From Methylobacillus gramineus (GTDB lineage: Bacteria; Pseudomonadota; Gammaproteobacteria; Burkholderiales; Methylophilaceae): a stretch of 64,000 bases of DNA. Location: positions 310,001 to 374,000 of the forward strand of contig NZ_JAJAVE010000003.1 of assembly GCF_020532675.1 (NCBI RefSeq). Direction: 5' to 3'. The notes beneath the pieces were generated by a model that searched no databases, was not told the origin of the DNA, and saw only the letters and a program-made list of their open reading frames with translations. Made by a program: the position numbers and the translations under genes. Shown here piece after piece: positions 1-7,870 of the stretch (position 1 is the first letter of the stretch; each line of letters starts with the position of its first letter).

Positions 1-854
1 GCGGCACCCAGTGCCTTCAGCTTCGCAATCACTTCCTGTACCAACACTTCTGGGGCTGATGCGCCAGCAGAGACGCCGACACGCTTCTTGCCAATGATCC
101 AGGCTGGATCCAGCAATGAGGCGTTATCCACCATATAGGACTCTATACCCTGGTTTTGCGCCACTTCTCGCAAGCGGTTGGAATTGGAGCTATTGGGTGA
201 ACCGACCACCACGACCAGATCGCAATCCTTGGCCATCACCTTGACCGCATCCTGGCGGTTCTGGGTGGCATAGCAAATAGAATCACTGCGCGGTGGGGTG
301 ATGTCCGGGAATTTTGCCTGCAGTGCACTGACGATGGAAGCTGCATCATCAATGGATAAGGTAGTCTGAGTTACATATGCCAGTTTGGCAGGATCTTTGA
401 CAATCAGGGTGGCGACATCCTCGGGCGACTCCACCAGGTACATGCCACCTTTAGACTGCCCCATCGTGCCTTCCACTTCAGGATGACCTTTATGGCCTAT
501 CATGACGATTTCCTTGCCTGCGGCACGCATTTTGGCGACTTCTATATGCACCTTGGTGACCAGTGGGCAGGTTGCATCGAACACTTGTAGTCCGCGGGAT
601 TCTGCCTCTGCACGCACATCTTTTGAAACGCCATGAGCACTGAAAATGACGGTGTTGCCTGCAGGTACCTCCTCCAGCTCTTCAACAAAGATCGCGCCCT
701 TCTTTTTCAGGTCATCTACGACAAATTTGTTGTGAACCACTTCGTGGCGCACATAAATAGGCGCGCCGAATTTCTCCAGCGCCTGCTCAACGATGATGAT
801 CGCTCTATCAACACCGGCACAAAAACCGCGGGGATTTGCTAATACTATTTCCAT
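1..854 (-). CDS. ispH: 4-hydroxy-3-methylbut-2-enyl diphosphate reductase (IspH/LytB), 3' end beyond window
   Basis: Last enzyme of the MEP isoprenoid pathway; it reduces HMBPP to IPP and DMAPP in the cytoplasm with a 4Fe-4S cluster. The minus-strand frame is open from the ATG at 854 to the window edge, covering about 284 of the roughly 310 residues usual for the family, so the C-terminus is missing. All three cluster cysteines are visible: Cys12 in GFCAGV, Cys96 in DATCPLV and Cys194 in SICYATQ. The N-terminus begins [14 protein letters not shown], typical of the family, which fixes the start. It lies 44 bp downstream of the CobD-like gene on the same strand and may be co-transcribed with it. 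Identification is secure; only the end is unseen. Confidence 0.97.
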   Translation of the reverse strand, partial: MEIVLANPRGFCAGVDRAIIIVEQALEKFGAPIYVRHEVVHNKFVVDDLKKKGAIFVEELEEVPAGNTVIFSAHGVSKDVRAEAESRGLQVFDATCPLVTKVHIEVAKMRAAGKEIVMIGHKGHPEVEGTMGQSKGGMYLVESPEDVATLIVKDPAKLAYVTQTTLSIDDAASIVSALQAKFPDITPPRSDSICYATQNRQDAVKVMAKDCDLVVVVGSPNSSNSNRLREVAQNQGIESYMVDNASLLDPAWIIGKKRVGVSAGASAPEVLVQEVIAKLKALGA

Positions 855-898
855 TATTTTCTCTGAGTAACTCTTGTGAGCTGCTGCAGACCTTGTAT

Positions 899-1813
899 TT
901 ACTGGCCTAGCCAGTGTGCAAACGTCAGCAACAACAATAATCCTATCATTAATACCAGTACACGCCAGACCAAGCCGACCGCGCTGCGCAGGTAATCTGC
1001 ATCAGCCTCATCTCCCAAGCCAATCTCTGGCCTGAATACCAAGACGCCTTTGAGCGGTAAAGGTTCACCCACCCTGACACCCAGCGCGCCAGCACCACTG
1101 GCGAGTATCATGCCCAGTGCCTTATCCGGCCAGCTTTCTGCCTGCGCACGCCAGCAATACACGGCATCTTCAAAATCACCCACAATGGCAAAGCTGCCTG
1201 CGGTGACAAAAGAAGGTGGCCAGTTGAGCCATGAAAATATCTTGCGGGCTAGCTGGTTGAATGGCGTTGCTTCCTGTGGTTGCCATTCCATGGTCACGAT
1301 ATGAGACAGCCTATAGAGTAACGCACCGGCCGGGCCCAGGATGACAAACCAGAAAATAGGGGCGAACAGGCCGTAGTGGGCACGGGTCAAGGTAGTTTCT
1401 ATGCTTAATTTGGCAATCTGTGCTGTATTCAGGTTATCGGTTTCCACCTTTTCCCAGTTGGCGAGCAGAATACGCGCTTCGTCTATATTGCGGTCACGCA
1501 AGGCGGCGATGATTTGTTCAGCACGTGGACCGAACTGGCTGAGTCGCAAAGTGAAATAGAGAATGACGACGCCAAACAGGATGCCGAGAATGACGTTGAT
1601 TTCAAGCAGTATGTAATACAGGATACCAATCAGCAGGCTTGGAACGAATACGGTCAATATCCACGCAGTCAGGCCTTGCAGGCGATTTCCGCCGTTGAAG
1701 TTACGTTCCAGCAGGTTGGCAAACGGGGAAACAATCTCCTGCAACCAGTCTAGCTTGTGATGTGGTCGATAGTAGGTGAGCGCTAATGCTCCAATGAGAG
1801 CGATAAAATTCAA
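899..1813 (-). CDS. CobD/CbiB-family (AmpE-like) integral membrane protein
   Basis: A 304-residue polytopic membrane protein resembling the CobD/CbiB (adenosylcobinamide-phosphate synthase) and AmpE superfamily. Hydrophobic segments are visible near residues 50-85, about 150-170 and 280-302. The central charged stretch with [16 protein letters not shown] and the following [15 protein letters not shown] resemble the CbiB core. No other cobalamin-synthesis gene is nearby, so a true CbiB role is uncertain. In beta- and gammaproteobacteria, proteins of this type are often annotated simply as CobD/CbiB-family or AmpE regulatory proteins. Its ATG overlaps the stop of the upstream GyrI-like gene by 4 bp, indicating translational coupling. 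Family assignment is fair; function is unknown. Confidence 0.75.
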   Translation of the reverse strand: MNFIALIGALALTYYRPHHKLDWLQEIVSPFANLLERNFNGGNRLQGLTAWILTVFVPSLLIGILYYILLEINVILGILFGVVILYFTLRLSQFGPRAEQIIAALRDRNIDEARILLANWEKVETDNLNTAQIAKLSIETTLTRAHYGLFAPIFWFVILGPAGALLYRLSHIVTMEWQPQEATPFNQLARKIFSWLNWPPSFVTAGSFAIVGDFEDAVYCWRAQAESWPDKALGMILASGAGALGVRVGEPLPLKGVLVFRPEIGLGDEADADYLRSAVGLVWRVLVLMIGLLLLLTFAHWLGQ

Positions 1814-2481
1814 GGCGTTACTCCTGCAGTCTTTTCAGATTGTGGGGAGGGTTCCAGCGGCATTTCTACGGATAATACACTGTCATGCACGATTTCTACT
1901 GTAGGCAGGTTCAGTGTGGTTTGCTTGGATTTCACGAACTCCAGCAGTTTTGAATAGGTTTTGCCATAAGCCAGCAGGGGGTGTGCCTTGATTTGTGCAA
2001 CGAATACCTTGCGTGTGGGTACAGTGTCGACTTTCAGTGGTGCTGCCGGGGTGGCGTCAGCAGTAATGATAAAGCCAGCCCGGGCGTGTAGTTCTTTATA
2101 GGATGTGGTCCGTGGATCACTGAATATCAGCGTGATCTCAGGGCCGGGCTTGATGTGTTGCTGTTGTAGTTCGTAGAGAACTTCCTCCTGCTTCAATGAT
2201 AGTTTGGAGTAGGGGCCTTCCGCCTCCAGATAGGCGTAGCGATAGTTGCCGCGCTCACTGATTTCAACAGTCGCTGAGGAAAACAGACCCCACCACCACA
2301 GCACCACTAGGACGGGGATCAGGAATAGCAGTAAAAAGTAGGGTAATTGTTTTTTCACGTTCTTGTGTGGCCGAGGCTGGCGGCTGTATTGATTATCTGT
2401 AGAAAAGATACCACATACCAGTGGCCTGTTCACAGCACTTTCGCAGTGCCGTATGCGCGCCATAGGGTTATATATAGTCAA
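1810..2481 (-). CDS. Membrane-anchored GyrI-like small-molecule-binding domain protein
   Basis: The region after about residue 70 (ISERGNYRYAYLEAEGPY, then IFSDPRTTSYKELHARAGF) resembles the GyrI-like effector-binding domain found in SBMC/GyrI proteins and MerR-type regulators, here without a DNA-binding domain. A single strongly hydrophobic segment at about residues 45-65 would anchor it in the inner membrane with the domain in the periplasm. The start is uncertain. The frame opens at a TTG (2481), has an ATG at 2463 and a GTG at 2358; the GTG lies just before KKQLPYFLLLF and gives the most natural membrane anchor. The stop overlaps the CobD-like start by 4 bp. Ligand and role are unknown. 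Confidence 0.7.
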   Translation of the reverse strand: MTIYNPMARIRHCESAVNRPLVCGIFSTDNQYSRQPRPHKNVKKQLPYFLLLFLIPVLVVLWWWGLFSSATVEISERGNYRYAYLEAEGPYSKLSLKQEEVLYELQQQHIKPGPEITLIFSDPRTTSYKELHARAGFIITADATPAAPLKVDTVPTRKVFVAQIKAHPLLAYGKTYSKLLEFVKSKQTTLNLPTVEIVHDSVLSVEMPLEPSPQSEKTAGVTP

Positions 2482-2504
2482 CCTGCATAGGGCTTAAATG
2501 TCAG

Positions 2505-2510
2505 TATAAT
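2505..2510 (+). promoter_or_regulatory. Candidate -10 element for purU
   Basis: A perfect TATAAT lies 33 bp before the purU start, in the divergent gap with the GyrI-like gene. The hexamer 17 bp upstream is a poor -35 match, so this would be a weak or activator-dependent sigma-70 promoter. Confidence 0.4.
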
Positions 2511-2542
2511 AGCCCTTTTGCGCCAACTCGCCTGCTGAGCCC

Positions 2543-3400
2543 ATGATGAAAAACACTGCCACACTGCTCGTGACCTGCCCAGATCGTAAAGGGATTGTTG
2601 CCTCGATTGCTGACTTCCTCTATCGGCATGATGCCAATATCCTGCATGCTGACCAGCACCAGGATGCGGAGAATAACCTGTTCCTGATGCGCGTGGAGTG
2701 GGATCTGGAGGGATCAGTGATCAATCAGGACAACTTTGCCGAGCACTTTACGCCAATTGCCGAGCAGTTCGAGATGGACTGGCAGCTCAATGCTTCACGC
2801 AAGCGCCCGCGTATGGCCATCATGGTCTCACAGTATGATCACTGTCTGGTAGATTTACTGCACCGCCATAAAAGCGGCGAGCTGGATTGCGATATTCCGC
2901 TCATCATCAGCAACCATCGGGATACAGAAAGCCTGGCAGCCTTCCACAACATCCCGTTTGTTCATATTGAAGTCACCAAGAACAATAAAGCCGATGCCGA
3001 GGCACGACAGTTCGCCTTGTTTGATGAACACCAGGTAGACCTGATCGTGCTGGCGCGTTATATGCAGATTCTTTCACCGGAGTTTGTCAGGCGTTATCCA
3101 CATCGCGTCATCAATATCCATCACTCTTTCCTGCCGGCCTTTATTGGTGCAAGACCTTATCATCGTGCATTCGAACGAGGCGTTAAATTGATTGGGGCTA
3201 CCAGCCATTACGTCACGGAAGTATTGGATGAGGGTCCTATCATTGAGCAGGATATTGCACGTATCTCTCATCGTGACCAGGTGGAAGACCTGATCCAGAA
3301 AGGACGAGATCTTGAGCGTGTGGTGTTATCACGTGCGGTGCGCTGGCATATTGAAAACCGTATCCTGCTTTATGCAAACAAAACGGTCATTTTTGATTAA
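2543..3400 (+). CDS. purU: Formyltetrahydrofolate deformylase PurU
   Basis: Hydrolyses 10-formyl-THF to formate and THF, balancing one-carbon pools and supplying formate to purine synthesis. The 285-residue protein has an N-terminal ACT domain (residues 5-85, starting LLVTCPDRKGIVASIADFL) and a C-terminal formyltransferase-fold catalytic domain. The catalytic triad is recognisable: Asn in ISNHRD, His in INIHHSFLPAF and Asp in LDEGPIIEQD. Length and domain order are those of PurU rather than of PurN or methionyl-tRNA formyltransferase. Two adjacent ATGs (2543 and 2546) make the exact start ambiguous by one codon. The gene stands alone, divergent from the GyrI-like gene. In a methylotroph this step could also feed formate oxidation, but that is inference. 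Confidence 0.95.
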   Translation: MMKNTATLLVTCPDRKGIVASIADFLYRHDANILHADQHQDAENNLFLMRVEWDLEGSVINQDNFAEHFTPIAEQFEMDWQLNASRKRPRMAIMVSQYDHCLVDLLHRHKSGELDCDIPLIISNHRDTESLAAFHNIPFVHIEVTKNNKADAEARQFALFDEHQVDLIVLARYMQILSPEFVRRYPHRVINIHHSFLPAFIGARPYHRAFERGVKLIGATSHYVTEVLDEGPIIEQDIARISHRDQVEDLIQKGRDLERVVLSRAVRWHIENRILLYANKTVIFD

Positions 3401-3822
3401 ACCTGCAAGAAAGCGTTGAAAAGTCGGCAGCTATGACGATTTTTCAGCGGCTATCACTGTGTGGGCGGGCTTTTCGGCGCCTGCTCGGAGCACGACAGGC
3501 TTGATTCATCTATAGTCCAATCGGACTAAAACCCCTTAAAAAGGTAGGTCAAACGCTGACAGTGGGCATACATGTCCTTTAGACTAGCTCGCAGAATTTA
3601 TATGCAGGCTTGCTGATTGCTGGCATGTTACTTGCGCACTGATGGTTGAAGCGTGTGGGTTGTTTTTATTGAAATACAAAAGGTTGTGCAGGGTGTGGGT
3701 TAACAATCGTTGACAATGACGGGCTTGAATCTAGGCTATATTGAAGCGACTGGATGGGTAACCATTCGCTGGCGGCGTCATCACAATCATCATTCAAATT
3801 ATAAAAATTGTAAGGGTTTAAT
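3401..3822 (+). other. Long non-coding leader upstream of the secretion operon
   Basis: About 420 bp without a credible gene. It holds a perfect 6+6 inverted repeat (3513-3528), AT-rich stretches near 3660-3680 and 3790-3812, and no clear purU terminator. The operon's ribosome-binding site (TAAGGG, 3811-3816) sits at its end. The minus-strand ORF overlapping this region is low-complexity antisense of the alanine-rich tract in the next gene. Confidence 0.5.
3513..3528. promoter_or_regulatory. Perfect inverted repeat, candidate operator
   Basis: TAGTCC-AATC-GGACTA: two perfect 6-bp arms with a 4-bp spacer, about 300 bp before the secretion operon. There is no T-tract, so it is not an intrinsic terminator. 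The size and symmetry suit a dimeric regulator such as a LuxR/NarL-type response regulator. The binding protein is not known. Confidence 0.4.
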
Positions 3823-5763
3823 GTGTTGAGCAAACGTAAACACTTCGTGCTTAAGTGCACGTGGCCTATGTTGGTGGTTTCTGCAGCTTGGGCTGCGGAG
3901 CCGCAAGGGGACCAGACAACAGCACCTGCTACGCCTTTGCAAGCTGCTTCCAGTGCGGCGCATGCAGCCGTCCAGGCAGCCAATGCCGCTGCCGTTGCAG
4001 CCACTGCTGCAGCTAGTGCTGCCACCGCAGCGGCAAACGCCGCTAGCGAGGCGGTCAGGGCAACCGAGCAGGGCATGAGACAGCCGCAACTGGTGATTGC
4101 ACCTGCTACGCCAGAACAACTTGCCAAGCCGCCTGCTGCTCCTGTTGTGGCAGTTCCCAACACCATGCAAAACCAGCCTCAACAAGCTGCCAAGCTCAAC
4201 ATCTCCCCTATTGGTTTGCAGCCGCTCAACCTGGACTTGCCTACCCAAGGGCAGTCGGTAGCAGAAGTCCGTGAATTAAGCCTGTCGCGCCTGTTCGGCG
4301 TGGGGGCGATCCCAGTGGCCGTGGCCAATGAAATTCATAATGAGTACCTGAGTAGCGAGTACGCCGATAATCGCGCATCTGATAACCCAGCCAATGTCGT
4401 GGATACCATGGATTTGCGTGGTGCAACCGATGCGGCAGTGGATTTCAGCCGGGATGTACACGTGGCGGATGAGCGTGTGAACCAGGCTGAGGCACAATCC
4501 AAGCAGGCTAGAGCCTTGCTGTTGCCTAATCTGTCTGTACGTTATGGCAAGGGCCGTGAAATTTCCTCGCCTTCTTCTGCGATTGATGCCCGTACTGGCT
4601 CGCGTATGGAAGAGTCTACCCATACTCGCACTGACCGCGCCATTACCTTGCGCCAGCCATTACTGGACTTACCATCCATTTATGACTGGAAGCGTCGCCA
4701 GGCTGTGATCAGCTCCCGCGAAGAAAGCCGTCGTGGCAGCCAGGGCGATGCATGGTTGGCTACCGTTAATGCCTATCTGGGATTGACCACTAGCCGCCTG
4801 ATTGCTGATTTGTCTCTTGGATATGAGAACCAGCTGAACGAGTTGTTCAGTTATGTGGATAAGCGCGCTAATGCAGGTGCCTCCAGCAGTGCGGATAGAG
4901 AACGTGTTCGTGCGCGTAGCCTGTCAGCCCGTTCTGCCCGCACCCAGCAGGAAGCTGCCCATTCTGCGGCCAGTGTGGAGTTTTTGCGCCTGACCAATAT
5001 GGCCCCCCAGCAAATCCAGCTGCCTGATCGCAAGGACATGGGCGTGATCCCGGAGACAGCCTCTGATGCGGTCAAAATTGCAATGAATAACAGCCCGGAC
5101 ATTGCTTCCTTGCGTGAAGAGCTAAAAGCGGCACAGATCGACCAGAATGTGGCGCGTACACGTTATGCCCCGCGTCTGGATCTCGAGCTTTCACGCCTGA
5201 CCACGAATAACGCAGGTGGCCCCGTAGGTGAGCAGGACGACAAGCGCTTTATGGTGGTCTTGAACTGGAACCTGCTGAATGGCGGTGGTGATTACTACAT
5301 GACCAAGGAAAAGTTGTCGCGCATCGAGGAAGTACGTTATCGCGTGGATGATCTGCAACGCCGTATCACCCAGGCCATGATTTCACAATATGCCATTCTC
5401 GAATCTTCCCGTGAGCAATTGGTGGCTGGGTATCGCGAGTTGAATGCGATTACCTCAGCGGCAAATTCCATGTCCGAGAAAATGTTTGCTGGTAATCAGT
5501 CTCTGCTGGATCTGCTGGATGTCTATGATCGCCGGTATCAGGCTCGCACCAGACTGGTGACACTGCATGCGCAGGAAATTGATGCCTTGTCACAAATCAG
5601 CCGTTTGCTTGGTCAATCGCAGCCTGCCACTTCCCTTGCCCTGGGTACGCCAGGGTTCAGCGCGGCTCCGGCTAAAAATGCAGAGCTTGATGAGGGTAGC
5701 ACCGTGGTGACTCCCCTGACCCCAGCTGAAGATGGCGCTGCTGTGCCATTGATCAAGGAATAA
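3823..5763 (+). CDS. TolC-like outer-membrane factor of a type I secretion system
   Basis: Forms the outer-membrane channel and periplasmic tunnel of the exporter encoded downstream. The start is GTG at 3823 with TAAGGG 7 bp upstream. A signal peptide is visible at residues 1-24 (cleavage after AWA). Residues 36-80 are an unusual alanine-rich stretch, probably helical or coiled, that ordinary TolC proteins lack. The rest (from about residue 150) shows the two repeated outer-membrane-efflux domains, with typical patterns such as ARALLLPNLSVRYG, ITLRQPLLD and MSEKMFAGNQSLLDLLDVYD. At 646 residues it is longer than standard TolC (about 470), which fits LapE/SiiC-type secretins of adhesin exporters. 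It is the first gene of the operon, with 13 bp before the next. Confidence 0.9.
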   Translation: MLSKRKHFVLKCTWPMLVVSAAWAAEPQGDQTTAPATPLQAASSAAHAAVQAANAAAVAATAAASAATAAANAASEAVRATEQGMRQPQLVIAPATPEQLAKPPAAPVVAVPNTMQNQPQQAAKLNISPIGLQPLNLDLPTQGQSVAEVRELSLSRLFGVGAIPVAVANEIHNEYLSSEYADNRASDNPANVVDTMDLRGATDAAVDFSRDVHVADERVNQAEAQSKQARALLLPNLSVRYGKGREISSPSSAIDARTGSRMEESTHTRTDRAITLRQPLLDLPSIYDWKRRQAVISSREESRRGSQGDAWLATVNAYLGLTTSRLIADLSLGYENQLNELFSYVDKRANAGASSSADRERVRARSLSARSARTQQEAAHSAASVEFLRLTNMAPQQIQLPDRKDMGVIPETASDAVKIAMNNSPDIASLREELKAAQIDQNVARTRYAPRLDLELSRLTTNNAGGPVGEQDDKRFMVVLNWNLLNGGGDYYMTKEKLSRIEEVRYRVDDLQRRITQAMISQYAILESSREQLVAGYRELNAITSAANSMSEKMFAGNQSLLDLLDVYDRRYQARTRLVTLHAQEIDALSQISRLLGQSQPATSLALGTPGFSAAPAKNAELDEGSTVVTPLTPAEDGAAVPLIKE

Positions 5764-5776
5764 AAGAGGAATATGC

Positions 5777-6541
5777 ATGCAAGTTGATCACGAACAGGAA
5801 GACAGCGGGATTTTCTGGCCAGGTTACGTCGACGCCGTCAGTAATCTGGTACTGAATCTGTTGTTTGTTGTCGTCATCATGACCATCGCCGTATTTATCT
5901 TTGCGATGGAGCTGGGACGCCGCCATGTCACTGCAGAAACCCCGGTGGCACCGCCCAGTGAGCAGCAGTTGAAAGTCTCACAATTGACCCCGTCTGATAT
6001 GGAGGCGATTGAACCTACTTCCAATCAATCGGATGACGATGCTGCCAGGTTGCGTTTGCAGGTGGATGCTTTGCAGCTGCAACTGGCAGCCTTGAAGGGC
6101 AAGGATCAGGAAGCCAAGCGTCTCAAGGAAGAGCTGGCCGCATTGCAGCATGAGAAATCCATCGGTAAAGGTGGCCCGCGTCGAGTGGTTACGGCCAGTA
6201 TCAGGGCTGAAGAACCAAGCATGACGGTACAAGGGACACAGGGTGGCTTGGTGGTGGACTTCGTGGATGATGCCATTACCATCTCCAGCGATGAAGCAAC
6301 AGGCTTGCGCGGCCCGTTGGAGGCGATTGTTGAAAGGGGTGCCGCAACGCTGGAAGTCACAGTGCCTCCAGGCTTTACCGAGGCACGCCGTCTGGCTTTC
6401 TATCGTGCCATGGCGGTGCGTAATCTCCTGATCGAGATGAAACTGCCTGCTGATCGCATCAATGTGTCTATCGTAGATGGCAATGCAAGGTCGGATAGTT
6501 CGCTGGTGTCGGTGATCCCGGCAGCAAGCAAGTCCGAGTGA
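5777..6541 (+). CDS. MotB/SiiA-like inner-membrane protein with periplasmic OmpA-like domain
   Basis: A 254-residue single-span protein. The N-terminus resembles the MotB plug/TM region: the YVD at residues 17-19 sits just before a hydrophobic helix (20-45), so Asp19 occupies the place of the proton-binding Asp of MotB and SiiA. Residues about 82-126 form a charged heptad-rich coiled coil. The C-terminus (RRLAFYRAMAVRNLLIEMK followed by LPADRINV) resembles the end of an OmpA/MotB peptidoglycan-binding domain. The start ATG has AAGAGGA 7 bp upstream. Its stop overlaps the HlyD-like gene. With the MotA-like gene two positions downstream it would form a proton-conducting stator beside the exporter, as SiiA-SiiB do in Salmonella SPI-4. 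Similarity to SiiA is by architecture, not alignment. Confidence 0.75.
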   Translation: MQVDHEQEDSGIFWPGYVDAVSNLVLNLLFVVVIMTIAVFIFAMELGRRHVTAETPVAPPSEQQLKVSQLTPSDMEAIEPTSNQSDDDAARLRLQVDALQLQLAALKGKDQEAKRLKEELAALQHEKSIGKGGPRRVVTASIRAEEPSMTVQGTQGGLVVDFVDDAITISSDEATGLRGPLEAIVERGAATLEVTVPPGFTEARRLAFYRAMAVRNLLIEMKLPADRINVSIVDGNARSDSSLVSVIPAASKSE

Positions 6542-7827
6542 TGAGCTGGGTAAGCCGTCAATGGGCTGCCATGACACCGCAGCGCGCCTTTGTACTGGTT
6601 GTGGTGCTTGCAGTTGCCAGCTTGTTGACATGGGCGGCTCTGGCACAGGTAGACCTGATTGTGCGCACAGTGGGCCGTGTTGTACCGGCAGGCAAGGCAC
6701 AGATTGTGCAGCATCTGGAAGGCGGCATCGTGCGTACCATCCTGGTTCAGGAAGGTGAAGTGGTCAAGGCCGGCCAGCCATTGGTGGAATTGACGGATAT
6801 CAAGGTGCGCTCAGATCTTGGACAAGAGCGTACCAAGCGTGATTCATTGCGCGGTCGTGAAGCGCGATTGCTGGCTGAAGCCAGGGGCAAGACCAGTATT
6901 GATTTCCCAGTCGATCTGCATGATCCTGAGGTCAGGCAAGTGGAGTCAGCGGCTTTGCAGGCGCGGGTATCCAGTGTGAATGAAGAGTCGCGCGTGTTAC
7001 GTGATCAGAGTGCGCAAAGACGTGGCGAGATTGCAGAAATTGAAACCAGGCGTAAAAACCTGGTGATTGAAATTGACCTGGCCCGCCAGCAACACAAGCT
7101 GGTTGATGGCCTGCAAAAGAATGGTGCGGCATCCAAGATGGAGTTGCTGGATGCAGAAAGCAGACTACAGCGCATGGAGTCTCAGCTTAAGGAAGCGGAA
7201 GCGACATTGCCTAGGCTGAGAGCTGCGCAATCGGAGAGTGAATCCAAAATTGGTGAGCTGTGGGCGCGCTTCCGGGCAGATGCCACCGCGCAACTCACTG
7301 ATGTGAGAGCTGAGTTACAACGCTCCACGCTTGAGTTTGAAACGAGTGCAGATCGCCTGGACCGCAATGTGGTACGTGCGCCCATGGCAGGTTTTATTAA
7401 TCGCATGATGTTGTCTACGGTAGGTGGCGTGATTCGCCCGGGTGAGCCTTTGCTGGAGATCACACCAGAAGATGAACATATCGTGGTGGAAACCAAATCC
7501 AGGCCGGATGACCGGGCCAACCTGCGCAATGGATTGCCAGCACGGGTGCGCATAGGGGCATTTGACTACGCGACCTATGGAGCATTGCCTGGCAAGGTGA
7601 CTGAAGTGAGTGCAGATACATTGTTTGATGAACACGAAGGTTATTACTACCGGGTGAGGGTAGATGTAGGGAGTATCAGTGACATCAAACTGGCCAAAGC
7701 GGCTGGGCCGATTTCTCCTGGTATGTCGGTTACAGCGGATATTGTGGTAGGCAAGCGTACGGTCCTTTCCTATCTGCTGTCGCCGATGATGCGGTTCGGG
7801 GATCGTGTATTCCGCGATCCAAGATAA
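6541..7827 (+). CDS. HlyD-family periplasmic adaptor of type I secretion system
   Basis: A 428-residue membrane-fusion protein linking the inner-membrane ABC exporter to the TolC-like channel. It has a short cytoplasmic tail, one TM helix (about residues 16-35), a lipoyl/biotinyl-like half-motif (HLEGGIVRTILVQEGEVVKAG), long helical hairpins (about residues 90-270) and a beta-barrel domain ending in PGMSVTADIVVGKRTV, all typical of HlyD/LapC/SiiD. The ATG at 6541 shares its A with the upstream TGA; an in-frame GTG at 6538 is the alternative start. It is translationally coupled to the MotB-like gene, which argues that both belong to one apparatus. Confidence 0.93.
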   Translation: MSWVSRQWAAMTPQRAFVLVVVLAVASLLTWAALAQVDLIVRTVGRVVPAGKAQIVQHLEGGIVRTILVQEGEVVKAGQPLVELTDIKVRSDLGQERTKRDSLRGREARLLAEARGKTSIDFPVDLHDPEVRQVESAALQARVSSVNEESRVLRDQSAQRRGEIAEIETRRKNLVIEIDLARQQHKLVDGLQKNGAASKMELLDAESRLQRMESQLKEAEATLPRLRAAQSESESKIGELWARFRADATAQLTDVRAELQRSTLEFETSADRLDRNVVRAPMAGFINRMMLSTVGGVIRPGEPLLEITPEDEHIVVETKSRPDDRANLRNGLPARVRIGAFDYATYGALPGKVTEVSADTLFDEHEGYYYRVRVDVGSISDIKLAKAAGPISPGMSVTADIVVGKRTVLSYLLSPMMRFGDRVFRDPR

Positions 7828-7870
7828 TTCAAGATCAATTTTAAGATTATTTGTTAAAGGTAAGATCCTC

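Noticed and set aside
3666-4166. Alanine-rich minus-strand ORF opposite the TolC-like N-terminus
   Set aside because: Its Ala run is the complement of GC-rich GCN codons in the sense gene; no signal or motif supports it.
5978-6700. 240-residue minus-strand ORF opposite the MotB-like and HlyD-like genes
   Set aside because: Antisense to well-supported coding sequence, with random Cys/His/Gln-rich composition and no ribosome-binding site.
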